Part shown: in pieces, positions 25,822 through 37,406 of the stretch
How the letters are laid out: each line of letters begins with the position of its first letter
Numbering within the stretch: position 1 is the first letter of the stretch
Assembly: GCA_954871525.1 (NCBI GenBank)
Contig: OX940862.1
Location: 45,563,732 to 45,627,731 of the forward strand
Source: Parietaria judaica
Taxonomy: Eukaryota > Streptophyta > Magnoliopsida > Rosales > Urticaceae
Direction: 5' to 3'
DNA: 64,000 bases
Position numbers and translations under genes: made by a program
The notes under the pieces: generated by a model
Seen by the model: only the letters and a program-made list of their open reading frames with translations
What the model was told of the DNA's origin: nothing
Database searches by the model: none

Positions 25822-27631
25822 TATCCTATTACAGACACTTCTCAAGACAGCTTTGCGCTACTCACAAAGAACTTTGGAAGAATGTTGAAGAAGTTCAACA
25901 AGTGTCCTTCATTGAAACAAGGGAGTAGCTCGAATTAGTCTAACGGCTTTGGTAAATTCAGCTTCAACCATGGCATGAATGGTGGTGGTGATGAATTATT
26001 GTCTCGTGGTATTAAGTGCTACAAGTGCAATGGCTATGATCATATTTAATCCGAATGTGGTTTGAAGAAAGAAAAAACCAAGTCCTACAACACTATCTTC
26101 TTAGATGATGAATCTTAAGATGAAGATGAAGACGATGAAGGAGTAGTCAAGAACTACGTAGCCTTCCCTTCGTCTCATTACTCAAAATATTTTGAAGACC
26201 TTCTAGACTCAGATGATGATGAAGCTTTCTCGAATGAAGATCTGCATACCACTTATCAAGCTATGTTCAACAAATGGGCTGACGTGTGTGAAGCAAATAA
26301 GAATCTTATTGCTACTAACACTCTACTTTTGCCTGAGAAAAAGGCTTTATATGCTCAACTTGTGGAGTTTAGGACTCTGAGCGAAGCCCAATGCGAGAAA
26401 TTAACTTCGATCAAGCAGTCTCTTGTTAAAGCTACATTGAAACTCTCCGAGCAGGATATGAAGATTACCTCATGCTTAACAAGTTTTCTTAAAAAATTCA
26501 ACTCTGGAAAAAATCCAAGCTTGAAGAAATTCTAGATTCTAGCCAAGCAGCTGGGAACAGATCAAGATTGGGTTTCTTTAAAAATATGGATAAATCCTGA
26601 GCTCGAAAGCCAGTCTTTGAACCGAATCTCGAATCATGTTTTTATCTCCATCCAGAAATGAGAATGGCATTCCTTCACAGGAGATCAAGCTTCTGTTTAA
26701 GTCTTCATATTCTAAAGTATTCAATGATATGTTCGAGTCTCCCAGCAAAGCTTCAGCTCTCTGTGAGGACCATTCTTAATCTAGCATTATCAGGATTACA
26801 TCTTTGAATAATACTACCATATGTGAGTTTTGTTCCTTCTCAAGTCACACGGATGCTCAATGTTTAAAGCTCTTCAAATGTCTAATGAAAGGAAGAACTT
26901 ATGTCTCAATTTCTAGAGCAGCCTATCCTCTTATTAGTTCTAAGTCCATTTGGAACTCTAATTTCAGACGTTTCTGGGTGCCCAAACGTGATCCAAATAA
27001 GAGGAATGGAACTATCATAGATTCTATTAACGCAAAGATTGATGTGAACTCAGATGGGGTTCAAGATCAAGAATTGAACAGTTCCTCTCTTTTTATGTCT
27101 TATGAAGATTCTGACTCTACAGCTCATGTTAAAGCTACAAATGAAGCTATAGATAGATCTACAGTCACGAAAGAGAACCATACTATTAGTACTTCTCAGC
27201 AAGGTACAACTACAAATTGGGCAGGTATTGCACTTGACAAGAAAAACACTACTAGAGGATGTTTTTACAGTAGCTCAAATCTAGTCTCTTGGTTCAATAA
27301 GAAATAAAACTCTATATTTTTCTCTTTAGCTAGAACTAAAATTATAGATGCTGATTGTAGTTATACTCGGTCATTAATTTATAGATGAATCATTTTTTGA
27401 AGGATCATCGAATCGACCAGCTAAGTTTTTATCTTATGTGTGACAATCAGAGTGCTATTTATTTTTCAAAGGACACTGTTTAGCACTCTCGCTCCAAGCA
27501 CATTGATATTCGTCACCATTTTCTTGGAAAATTTGTTGGAACATGTGGATACAACTCATCAACTTGCTTATATATGTTCCAAGCATTTGGACTCGGGTCA
27601 CTTCGAAGAATTGAGAAGCAAGTTGAGAGTC

Positions 27632-27996
27632 TGCTGAATTATTATTAGCTATTTTATGATCTACAACTGAAATTCAGTTGACGTGGACTCGAAGTAATGT
27701 GATTTTTTATCTTATCTCATATATTCATTAAGGCAGTCATTAGTTGCTTGAAGTTATTGCTTTCCTGCTTAAGCACTGCATTAATTATACTGATTGGGCT
27801 TATTTTTCAATGTTGTTTAATGACCCAATTAAGAAAGGTTTAGGGTTACTATATATTGTAGTGTCTGCTTCATCAACAAAGTAACCCTCCAAGAGTAACT
27901 TAGTTGTCATCATCATCTAGGTTATCTGCTATTAATAGAAGTGTCCGTCATTAGCATCCAAATTCTCGGAGAGGTGTTGACGGCGTTCGTTGGAAC
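27632..27996 (+). repeat. First half of the split 3' LTR
   Basis: Matches 21572-21950 of the 5' LTR and stops at GTTGGAAC (27989-27996), one copy of the target duplication made by the Mutator-like insertion. Confidence 0.88.
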
Positions 27997-29649
27997 TTAA
28001 GCAGGCCAACACCAACGCGTCCAACAACATGCGTTCAAAACGAGACGCAAGTTGGTCAACGTGTCCAATCGCATCACACAAGTTGGCGACGTGGAGAGCA
28101 CGTAACGAGAGAAGCATAGACGCGTTGAAGGCTGAACGTAAAGCGAATCCATGTGAATAAAAAATAACCTATCAGTGTGTGACACATGGCTTTGGGGTTC
28201 GGGCTGTAAAACATGTATTCTTATCTGCGGCATTAATACTCGTTTTTTTTTTTACCGTTTACCCACTTTCAACCACTTAATTTATTACACTTTAATTCTT
28301 TAACCCACTTTCTATTCGAATTTCAAAAAAAAATAGCCTACATTGAATTTTTCAACAATATTCCATATGAAATTGAACTATTTTCACTCAAAATTAATTA
28401 TTTTAACCAATTTAACCTTGTTCAAAAAATATAACTACCCACGTTTCACCCTCATTTCTTCACACCACTCCTTCTCATCCCTTCCCAATTTTTTTAGAAA
28501 AAAATATCCCTTTTTCTAAATTTCTCCTTATATTTCGATCGTTATTAACCCACCCCCCCCCCCCCCCCCGGTTCCTAAAAAACACTCTCTTTATTATTTT
28601 AAATTACACTTTATATTTACAGGGTTATTATGGAGCGGTCAAGTAATGACCGTTTCCGTAACTAATTCTCACCCCCTTCCAATTAAAATAAAATAAAAAA
28701 TCTTTTTTTTTATATTCTAAATTTCCGTGTTTATATGGACCCGTCAAATAATGACGGTTTCTGTAGTACTCGCGATGGATGCCCTATTCCGGTAACCCGA
28801 GGACGGTACGGCATTTGCAATTTCATAATAATCTCCAATGGCCATTGGCGGATTCGTAAGCCACACCCGAGGAGGATTTCCGGTTATGTTGCCTAATGGT
28901 ATTTTCCCATCACCTCAAAAGCCAAATTAACCGGACGACACGCAAAGGTCATTTCGACCAAGTGTCGTTAGAACATTAGCAATGCACCAAACATATATAG
29001 TTATTTGATTACATACTAAACTGTTTCAATAATATTTATAATTATAAACATAATTTAATTATTAAAACGTTTTTTAATGGGCGTTATAGGCAAATACCCA
29101 AACTTAAAAAACTAATTAGCAAAATAGCCAATGTTTTAATTAATATTGTCAAATGTCAATAAATCACCTTAATAAATTACAAAGACTTAATTACCTTTGA
29201 ATTATGATTTATACGCAAGATCAATATACATCGTCGAATTTCATCTGATAGTTGTAAGGGATGAATAAAACTGAGTTTCATCTTCGACGAATTTTATCTT
29301 CTCGACCTAACCCACTCGCCGGAGCTCTTTCCCGCGGCGGAGACTCGCGCTTCACGCTCTCTCCGACGACTACGTCCTAACCCACTCGCGGACCTCGTTC
29401 CCGCGGTGGAGATTCACGCTTCACGGTTGAGATCTCAGGTCGGTTCAATAGTACTTGGCAGCCACGAGAACCTCTATACGAGTTATTGATGGAGCACAGA
29501 GCAATGCACTGTCGGGGCATCACCAAAGCTCAGGTGCTGCGATGTCCAGGCTCGAAATCATGTTCGACAGATTGTGCATAGAACAGCTCCGGTGCTGCGA
29601 TGGCCAGGCTCAATATCATGTTCGACAGACTGTGCACGTCGTGGAGTTC

Positions 29650-30115
29650 TTTTCATTTTCAATTTGTATAAACCGAGTTTATACAAATTAATATAAACTG
29701 AGGGATTGAGAGCTCTTTACGGGACACCTCCAAAACCTGTAAAGAAGGATTTGAATTAATTTGTATAAAGTGAGTTTATAAAAATTGTATAAACCAATTA
29801 ATACAAATTGTATTAATCGGGTTTGTATAAATTATGTTTACAAAAATTAATACAAATTGTATTAATCGGATTTGTATGAGACGAGTTTATACAAATTAAT
29901 ATAAACTGAGTTTATACAAACTAATACAAATTGTATTAATCGAGTTTGTATAAAATGAGTTTATACAAATTTGTATTAATCAGGTTTGTATAAACTGAGT
30001 TTATACAAATTAATATAAGCTGAGGGATTGAGAGCTCTTTACGGAACACCTCAAAACCCGTAAAGAGGGATTTGTATTAATTTGTATAAGTTGAGTTTAT
30101 ACAAATTGTATAAAC
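29650..30115. repeat. Tandem, partly palindromic repeat array in the MULE
   Basis: Repeated words TTTGTATAAACTGAGTT, TTATACAAATTAATAC and AAATTGTATTAATCGG alternate in both orientations. Two longer copies begin GAGGGATTGAGAGCTC at about 29702 and 30014, each carrying a CTTTACGG..CCGTAAAG type hairpin. Confidence 0.85.
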
Positions 30116-30169
30116 TAAGTTGGTGCTATAGAGAACAGAGCTTAGAGAATCGTCGTCGTCGAGTTCGGC

Positions 30170-30385
30170 GACGCTGATGAAAGCATGAGGAATGATGTGG
30201 TTGAATTAGTTTTCGTGAAGATTCAAGAACTCAAGCTCTCCAAGCTGACCGATCTCCGCCGAAATTGCACCAACGAAGTCGTTGTTGCTCAAATCCAAGT
30301 GGGCGAGCTACGAGAGATTGCCCATGGACGACAGAATTCGCCTGATGGTTATGACGGCTTGAGGGGGAAGTTTCTACAGAACACG
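30170..30385 (-). pseudogene. Captured leucine-rich-repeat gene fragment
   Basis: On the minus strand the frame reads SSMGNLS, a TAG stop, then LAHLDLSNNDFVGAISAEIG and QLGELEFLNLHEN. This is one and a half plant-type LRR units (LxxLxLSxNxFxGxIPxxIGxLxxLxxLxL). A further stop follows directly after LHEN. No kinase, signal peptide or flanking LRR units are nearby, so it is an isolated piece of an LRR receptor or LRR protein gene carried in the MULE, as in Pack-MULEs. The parent gene is not in this window. Confidence 0.75.
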
Positions 30386-31194
30386 ATGACGAATCTGCTT
30401 CATATTTATTTTCTTATTTTTATTATTAAATGTAATTTTGAAAATCTGAAAATGAAGGATATTTTAGGTATAAAAGCTGAAAATAAAAAGCCACCTCACT
30501 TAATTGGTTGTTTGGCAAATAAATGAGAAAGTTTGGCTATTTGACTAAATTAACATGTCAATTTGGCTATCTCATGCAATTTCTCTTGTTTAATTATAAA
30601 AAATACACTTTACTTTAAACACTAATTAAACCAGCTATTTTAGCCGCAATAAAAATACAAACCCTCTCAATAGAAAGAATTGGCTAAAAGACCTTACCTC
30701 ACGTGTCGTTTCGCTCCCTACCCTCGTTATGACATTTTATTTCTTTTACATTTATTTTTCGCTCTGATAAATACAAATTGTGAGTTCTCATTTATTTTTT
30801 ATCCAGTATTTTGTGAAAGTACTACCTTGCCCTTTGGTAGTTGATCCGTTTATTTTTTTTACATTTTCTTTTTCAAACATATTCTCGTTTCTTCTTCACT
30901 TCGATGCTTTATATTCCCAAGATCCTCTCTTCAGACTCCAAACATTTTTTCTTCTCCATCGTACTCCTCGTCCATCTGTTCTGTTTATTCTGGATTGAGA
31001 ACGACTTCGCGCAACTCAGCTTCCTTCTGTTTGCAGGAATACCGCTAGAAGTTCGTCGTTGGTCCGAATATAATGCATTACCGCTATGTAAATATAAATG
31101 ATTTTTGTACGTAGAAATACCACTAGATATCTTGTCATTACCGCTAGGGTTTATACTGATGTAAATATGATTTGTTTATTAGCCTTCAAATGCT

Positions 31195-32160
31195 TGGAAA
31201 TGTTTTATCGAACAAAATGATTTGTACCACTTTCGACTGGAGACCGATGAAGGGAACTTTCGTCGGATTACTGATTCGATCAAGTCACGACTGAGCGTAG
31301 AAAAGCTTCAGTAGTTTCGGACTACCCAATTTGGGCCTCTCTTGGATGTCCCCACTTTATTTAAGTTTTCTGAGAGGGTGATCAGAAACTTGTTTTGCAG
31401 AATCTTGGCAAAACAAAGGCATGGGGAGATGTGGATGACGGTGAACCATGTTCCACTACGATAATCCATTGACGAGTTTCACATCATCACTGGTATCATA
31501 TGTGAAAACATTCCAGATATGTTTACAAATTTCAATGATGAAACCCACGTTGGGAATACTTCCCCCATTGTACCCCGTCGGTTAGAGAACGAATGTCCCT
31601 TCCTACAGAAGGAGAAGTCCCAGTCAACGCACTCGAGGTCCGCTTAATGTTCGGTCTCACTCTGGGAAGTGCTTATAGGAAGAGGTTGGCGTGCCTGTGC
31701 TTTGTCTACGGAGTTCTGTTATCCGGGTCCAGAATCTATGACCTAGTTTGGGCGTTCGTGGAGGACCTCAACTACTTCGTACAATATCCTTGTGGCCGGA
31801 GCTCATACACGTATTCAATAAAGAATCTCGTAAAGACGACAGCCCTGGAACTATCAAAAAATATGCCTGAGGATAATCCTGATGTGGCTCGGAATAATCC
31901 TGGTCTGCCTATAGTGCCCACGATAACCATTCGGGGGTTCCTCTTCCCACTTCAGCTATATGTGAAATATTTTAGTTAGCGGTATTACAGTTGCCTTCAT
32001 ATATATCAAACTATGACATGTTTATTTTCTTGCAGATTATAGCGTACGAGTGTTTGCCGGGTGTGCAAAGAGCTGAGGCGGTCCATCGTTCGGAATATAT
32101 TTCACACCGCGTATCTGCAAATGGGCAACGAATCTAGGGCATACCGTACCAAGTATCCTT
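31195..32160 (+). pseudogene. DUF1985-domain gene relic (KAONASHI/Ulp1-associated type)
   Basis: Pieces in two frames match the plant DUF1985 pattern: RLETDEGNFRRITDSIKSRL, then FGPLLDVPTLFKFSERVIRN, MWMTVNHVPLR, IDEFHIITGI, and after a frameshift near 31590 FVEDLNYFVQYPCGRSSYTY and GFLFPLQLYVKYF. A probable intron follows, ending in CTTGCAG at about 32037, and the text continues as IIAYECLPGVQRAE. Stops after KLQ and VPLR and the frameshift show it is dead. In plants DUF1985 is often joined to an Ulp1-type cysteine protease; no protease domain is visible downstream, only tandem repeats. Family identification is from remembered motifs. Confidence 0.7.
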
Positions 32161-32499
32161 GATAATGGAATTCCTGATTACGGGGATGGTGATCCGACGG
32201 TTGGTTGATACATATTGATAGCGAAACCATTTTGATTTATGGAAGTAAAGAATAGATGTATTAATTCTAACTTTATAATTTTGATTTGGATAATTTTTTT
32301 TTTACTAGCATGTTTTTATTTTGGACTAGTAGTATGTTTTAGACTAGTGTGTTTTGATTCCCGCTAGTAATATTTTAATATTACGTGGTACTGTTCTAAA
32401 TATTACCTATAATATAACTACCTCTAGTCAAACTGTTATTACCGCTATATCCCTTGTACTAATGCTATTGATAAGTGAGATGGATAATAGCTGGGTACC

Positions 32500-33710
32500 G
32501 CTGATTAGTTACCGCTAATTGATTGTCTTATCCGCCGATAGACAACCGAAGAAATACCGCTAGGTATTACCTACTAGAGGTGGTCACTAAACACCTAGAG
32601 GTATCGTAGCGGGATGATACTAGGAATGAGGAAGTTCAGTGTGTATCATATGGATTCATTTTTCCCTCAATGTGCATTATTAGGTTCACCGTGACAACTA
32701 TTGGTAAGTGAGATGGATAATAGGCGAATAATGAGTATGATAAAAGAACTAGCTAGTTCGTTGGATCATAGAACAAGTTATATCACTCGTGCACGTATGC
32801 GAAGCAATGCATGTTTCAATCCATCAATTCTTTCTTATTTCCACTTAAAAGGGTTTAACAATATTAAATAAGGTACAGTAACCTTAATTTCTCCATAAAA
32901 ACTACTTACCGCTAATTAATTTACTTATCCGCCGTAGACACCCGAAGCAATACCGCTAGATGTTACGTACTAGAGGTGGTCACTAAAAACCTAGAGGTAT
33001 CGTAGCGGGATGAAAGTAGGAATGGGGAAGTTCAGTGTTTCTATCATATGGATTCATTTTTTCCTCAATGTGCATTATTAGGTTCACCGTGACAACTATT
33101 GGTAAGTGAGATGGATAATATGCGGATAATGAGTATGATAAAAGAACTAGCTAGTTCGTTGGATCATAAAACAAGTCTATATCATTCGTGCACGTATGAA
33201 AAGAAATGCATGTTTCAATCCATCAATTCTTTCTTATTTCCACTTAAAAGATTTTTAACACTATTACATACGGTTCAGTAACCTTAATTTCTCCATCAAA
33301 ACTACTTACTGCTAATTAATTTACTTATCCGCCGCTAGACACCCGAAGCAATACTGCTAGATGTCACCTACTAGAGGTGGTCACTAAACACCTAGAGGTA
33401 TCGTAGCGGGATGATAGTAGGAATGGGGAAGTTCGGTGTTTCTATCATATGGATTCAGTTTTCCCTCAATGTGCATTATTAGGTTCACCGTGACAACTAT
33501 TGGTAAGTGAGATGGATAACAGGCGGATAATGAGTATGATAACTAGTTCGTTGGATCATAGAACAAGTTTATATCACTCGTGCGCGTATGCGAAGCAATG
33601 CGTGTTTCAATCCATAAATTCTTTCTTATTTCCACTTAAAAGGGTTTAACATTATTAAATAAGGTTCAGTAACCTTAATTTCTTCATCAAAACTACTTAC
33701 CGCTAACCGT
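32500..33710. repeat. Three tandem copies of a ~395-bp unit in the MULE
   Basis: Units begin near 32511, 32908 and 33307 with ACCGCTAATT or a variant, and a fourth start at 33699 is truncated. Each contains CCTAGAGGTATCGTAGCGGGA, AGGTTCACCGTGACAACTAT and CACTCGTGCACGTATGC-like blocks. Copies are closely similar with small indels. Confidence 0.9.
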
Positions 33711-34440
33711 TAGTGTTTCTCGATAGCGGTTTGATCAATAGTTCAACGAAAATTGATGAAGCGTAACAAAATTCACAAGTGTTGATGTCTATATAATAAT
33801 TACAAATAGAATGTAATTATTGTTTCGAAACGTACACGCATTCCTGAGAACCATCTTAATGTTCTCATATACCGCGAAATATTTCCTCTTACCGCCAATG
33901 TTCGTGTAAATACCAATATACCCTCACTAGTACTATAAAATGGAAATGTTCAATCTCAATTCGCCGTTTTAAATTACCACATTGTGAAACCCTAATCCAT
34001 ACTCCATACCCCTTGGGAACCCTCATACAAATGTAGATTTTTTTGTAACCCAAATCTAGGGTCTAACATGTTTGAACTCAAACACCTAAGGCTTTCCATT
34101 AAAAAAAACACCTAAAGCGCATGTTTGTCAATGCGCCCCCTCTCCGTCACCGTCGTAAGATTTCTTTAAACCATTTATTTATTCTCAATTTTTAAAAAAA
34201 TATTATTCTGATTCTAACTTCCTTGTTTATTTTTCTTCTGTATATTAGTGAACGACTTAACTGAGCCATTATGCTACCCAAAAAAATAACTGGTATGACA
34301 AGGACCAAAATCGCAAGACTTTGTGGATAGGTCTCTGAAACACATTGGTCAGAATAAGCTTTGCATAGAGAGAATGCATTAGTTGTGACAACGTTGTTCT
34401 GGCCTCTACTTTTTTAAAAACTATTAGCTGTGACAACGGT

Positions 34441-35240
34441 GTTTCGGACCTATACTTCTTTGCCAGATTATTGTATTTATGTATTTGTATTCCAAAGGAT
34501 ACGGATAATATTCTTGTATAACACAAATTGTAAAATAGAGGTAATTAGAATATGCCAGATCTCGGACCTATACTTCTTTGCCAGATTATTGTATTTATGT
34601 ATTTGTTTGTATTCCAAACGATAAAAATAATATTCTTATATTATACAAATTGTAAAATAGCGGTTATTATATTATTATGACACAACGCTAATGATATTTT
34701 ACTATTTTTTTTTATTTCTACATAATTTTGTCATTTACCCGATATTCTACACAATGAAAATAACGGTATAAGCGTTAATAACATTAATGTTGGTGGAATA
34801 AATTTAACAAGTGTAATTAATAACCCGAATTGAAATACTACTAGCCCGAATGAACTATAGTAAGTTCAATCACTACCTCTATATCAGATAAGCCATAGCG
34901 GTAATTACATATCATCACGATCACGGTGATAAATAAGGACCCCAAGTCTTGATTGACCCACGACTGGCCCGAATCCCGTGTGCGGTTTTATCTCGTGCAA
35001 CAGACCTCCGACTCGCACCAGATCGAATATGAGTAAGTATTAGATATTTGAGTCAATCAGGCTTTCGCGATAACCCTTTATGAAGGAACTCCCATCATTG
35101 ACAATTGTAATGCTTGCCATAATTTTAAATGAAAGGATGTAACCCTTAATGTTAAGTATTCGATATTTGAGTCAATCAGGCTTTCGTGATAACCCTTTAT
35201 GAAAGAACTCCCATCACGACAATTGTAACAATTGAAAGGT
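34441..35240. repeat. Two further local duplications in the MULE
   Basis: First pair: about 34441-34555 and 34564-34680, sharing CCTATACTTCTTTGCCAG and ATTGTATTTATGTATTTG. Second pair: about 35035-35115 and 35157-35235, sharing ATATTTGAGTCAATCAGGC and GATAACCCTTTATGAA. No coding content. Confidence 0.85.
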
Positions 35241-35405
35241 TCAGTTTCCATTAAGAAAAAACATGATACGGCCGTTCAGTTTCCTCCACAACTGACGCTC
35301 GCCAAGACAAAGGCAACAAGAAAATGAAAATGACTCAAATCCAAAATTCAAATACCTTAACATTATACGATACGGCTATACCACGGTCCACGATACATAT
35401 TACTG

Positions 35406-35789
35406 CTACTTTATACACAATGTCATGTAGCAGTTACATATGGTGTCTACTTCAGGAGATACTTTTTTCACTATCTCGACGTACAACTGTTTCAACCTTG
35501 ACGGTCTATCTGATGTCTGAATATATGATTCGAAGTCAGGTTCATCAGAAATGGCTATTGGCTGAGTACTGTGATCAACTGGGTAATAAGTTAGTTTTAA
35601 ATCAAATTGTCGGACAATATCAAATTTTTTATACAACAACTCCTTCAAATCAGATATGTTGTTTAAAGCAGACTTTTTAACGGTTAAAGCAGTTACAGTA
35701 TCACTTATTCCCTCCCACCACCACTTGTAACGATATCTATCGAAATTCCATTCTCCGCCAAGACTGACAATCAAAAGGTAATCATTCAT
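35406..35789 (-). pseudogene. MuDR-type transposase, N-terminal exon only
   Basis: The minus strand opens at an ATG at 35789 directly after TTTGCAG, a good splice acceptor. It reads MNDYLLIVSLGGEWNFDRYR, then WWWEGISDTV, LKELLYKKFDI and ISDEPDFESYIQ. This fits the N-terminal (PB1-like) region of plant MULE transposases, which precedes the zinc-finger and DDE domains. Neither of those domains is seen downstream, so the transposase is truncated. Upstream on the same strand, 37.0-36.84 kb looks like a leader exon ending CGAAG|GTGTGT (donor near 36834), which would make 36834-35791 a leader intron built from a 137-bp tandem repeat. Confidence 0.7.
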
Positions 35790-35859
35790 CCTGCAAATGG
35801 AAAAAATACTTCAATATTAAATTAAACTGCTATAGGCTTATAGGATACAACTATATTAT

Positions 35860-36830
35860 AACGTTTTGTAGCAGTAAGTTTTTGACCGAGTTTATACTTA
35901 AGAATTCCTAGAGTACGAACTAAATTCGGCCTACAGATTACGGTACCGCTACATAACATATTCATAGCGCATAATTTATCAAAAATTGAAAACAACAATT
36001 TGGTACTTGGTTACTGTGGCTAATCTTAGTTTATATTTTAAGGGTTCATATAGTGCATTCGGCCTACAGATCTCGGTCCGGTACATAAGACATTAATACC
36101 GCTATATTTTATCCACAAATTGAAAACAATAATAAAATTACGTTATTATACTGGGATAACCTTACCGTATATTTTAATGATCCGGAGAGTACATTCTGCC
36201 TACATATAGCGGTACTTCTATATAATATATCCATACCGCTATAATTTGTCCACAAATTAAAAACAATAATAAAATTACGCTATTAGACTAGGATAACCTT
36301 ACCTTATATTTTAATGATCCAGAGAGTACATTCTGCCTACATATAGCGGTACCTCTATATAATATATCCATACCGCTATAATTTGTCCACAAATTGAAAA
36401 CAATAATAAAATTAAGTTATCATACTGGGATAACCTTACCTTATATTTTAATGATCTAGAAAGTACATTCTGCCTACATATTACGGTACCTCTATATAAT
36501 ATATCCATACCGCTATATTTTGTCCACAAATTGAAAACAATGATAAAATTACGTTATCATACTGCTGGGATAACCTTACCTTATATTTTAATGATCTAGA
36601 GAGTACATTCTGCCTACATATAGCGGTAGCTCTATATAATATATCCATACCGCTATATTTTGTCCACAAATTGAAAGCAATAATAAAATTACTTTATTAT
36701 ACTGGGATAACCTTGCCTTATATTTTAAAGATCCAGAGAGTACATTCTGCCTACAGATATCGGTACCGCTATATAATATATACATACCGCTATTTATCCA
36801 TAAATTGAAAACAACAATAAAATTTAATTA
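35860..36830. repeat. Tandem array of a ~137-bp unit with embedded hairpins
   Basis: The word ACATTCTGCCTAC recurs at about 36191, 36328, 36465, 36605 and 36742, spacing 137-140 bp; two decayed units precede it (about 35917 and 36053). Most units hold ATAGCGGTA and, about 19 bp further on, TACCGCTAT, a 9-bp-arm inverted repeat. The array lies in the presumed leader intron of the MuDR-type gene. Confidence 0.92.
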
Positions 36831-37406
36831 CACACCTTCGAAATGAGTCAGTTCTTGATATACAATCGAATTGAAATATTCGCTAATCGTTGGCTGGGTA
36901 ACGCAGAAGACAAAGAGAAGGAATACAGTGAATCGGCGAAGAAACAATGGGAGCTTTAGGGTTTCTCGGCAATTGGGGAATCGAAGAAGAAGACGAATAA
37001 CAGAGGAGAGGAGAGGAAAGAAATAATATTAAAATGGAGGAGAGAGAAAAAATAATAAAATAAGAGGAGAGAGAAAATCGAGCCCAACGAACTATAAATG
37101 GGCCCCACTTCGTTTAATGAAGGGTATGAACCAAACATGTGAACAGTACCGAGGGTATAACCAAATACCAAATCCCAAATAAGGTCATTCTTGCAATTCA
37201 CCCCACTTAACATCAGATATAAACGCAGCCATTAAAAAAAAAGAAGAAAAAGTCATCGCGTGGGAAACGAGACGAGACGCATGTCAGACTCATACACTCG
37301 TATTGAACCTGTGTCTTCGCGTTAATTCACTACACTCGAACGTGAAGTTCACGTCCCGTTTGGACGTATACGGCGGCTTGGATTTTCACACCGTAGGCCA
37401 CCTTGA

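Larger units (their letters stand above)
22412..27640 (+). pseudogene. Sirevirus-like gag and RNase H remnant (integrase and RT deleted)
   Basis: Reading from ATG 22412 gives copia gag (MRPLIPDGTNYSYWKAQMM), with a frameshift near 22496 and several stops. After the solo LTR (23081-25821), gag resumes with NFGRMLKKFN and a zinc knuckle CYKCNGYDH.. (about 26009-26050) whose next codon is a stop. The 26263-26535 segment is a helical, acidic gag C-terminus (ANKNLIATNTLLLPEKKAL). 26804-27235 carries SHTDAQCLKLFK and VPKRDPNKRNGT. From about 27235 the sequence matches copia RNase H (GCFYSSSNLVSWF, then a disrupted HIDIRHHF region). Integrase and reverse transcriptase have been lost between these parts. 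This element cannot move by itself. Confidence 0.87.
27997..37406 (-). mobile_element. Mutator-like element (MULE), 9.4 kb, KI-MULE-like content
   Basis: The insertion is bounded by an 8-bp direct repeat GTTGGAAC; allowing one mismatch it is 9 bp, the usual Mutator size. Ends read TTAAGCAGGCC and, inverted, TCAAGGTGGCC: only a weak terminal similarity. It contains a MuDR-type N-terminal exon (minus strand, 35.4-35.8 kb), a DUF1985 relic (plus strand, 31.2-32.2 kb), a captured LRR fragment (30.2-30.4 kb), five tandem arrays and a motif array. MuDR together with DUF1985 and poor terminal repeats recalls the Kaonashi-type MULEs known from Arabidopsis; that link is inference. 27997-29640 is noncoding, with a C17 homopolymer at 28553-28569 and small duplications. 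Most of the transposase is absent, so the element looks non-autonomous. Confidence 0.82.

Noticed and set aside
28553..28569. Run of 17 C
   Set aside because: May be a genuine homopolymer or a sequencing artefact; nothing around it suggests function.
29455..29691. 78-codon plus-strand frame
   Set aside because: Made of two copies of one short duplicated block (GGTGCTGCGATG..CAGGCTC); no homology recognised.
35860..36830. Regular 137-bp repeats considered as a CRISPR-like array
   Set aside because: Units are uniform tandem repeats without distinct spacers, in a plant transposon.
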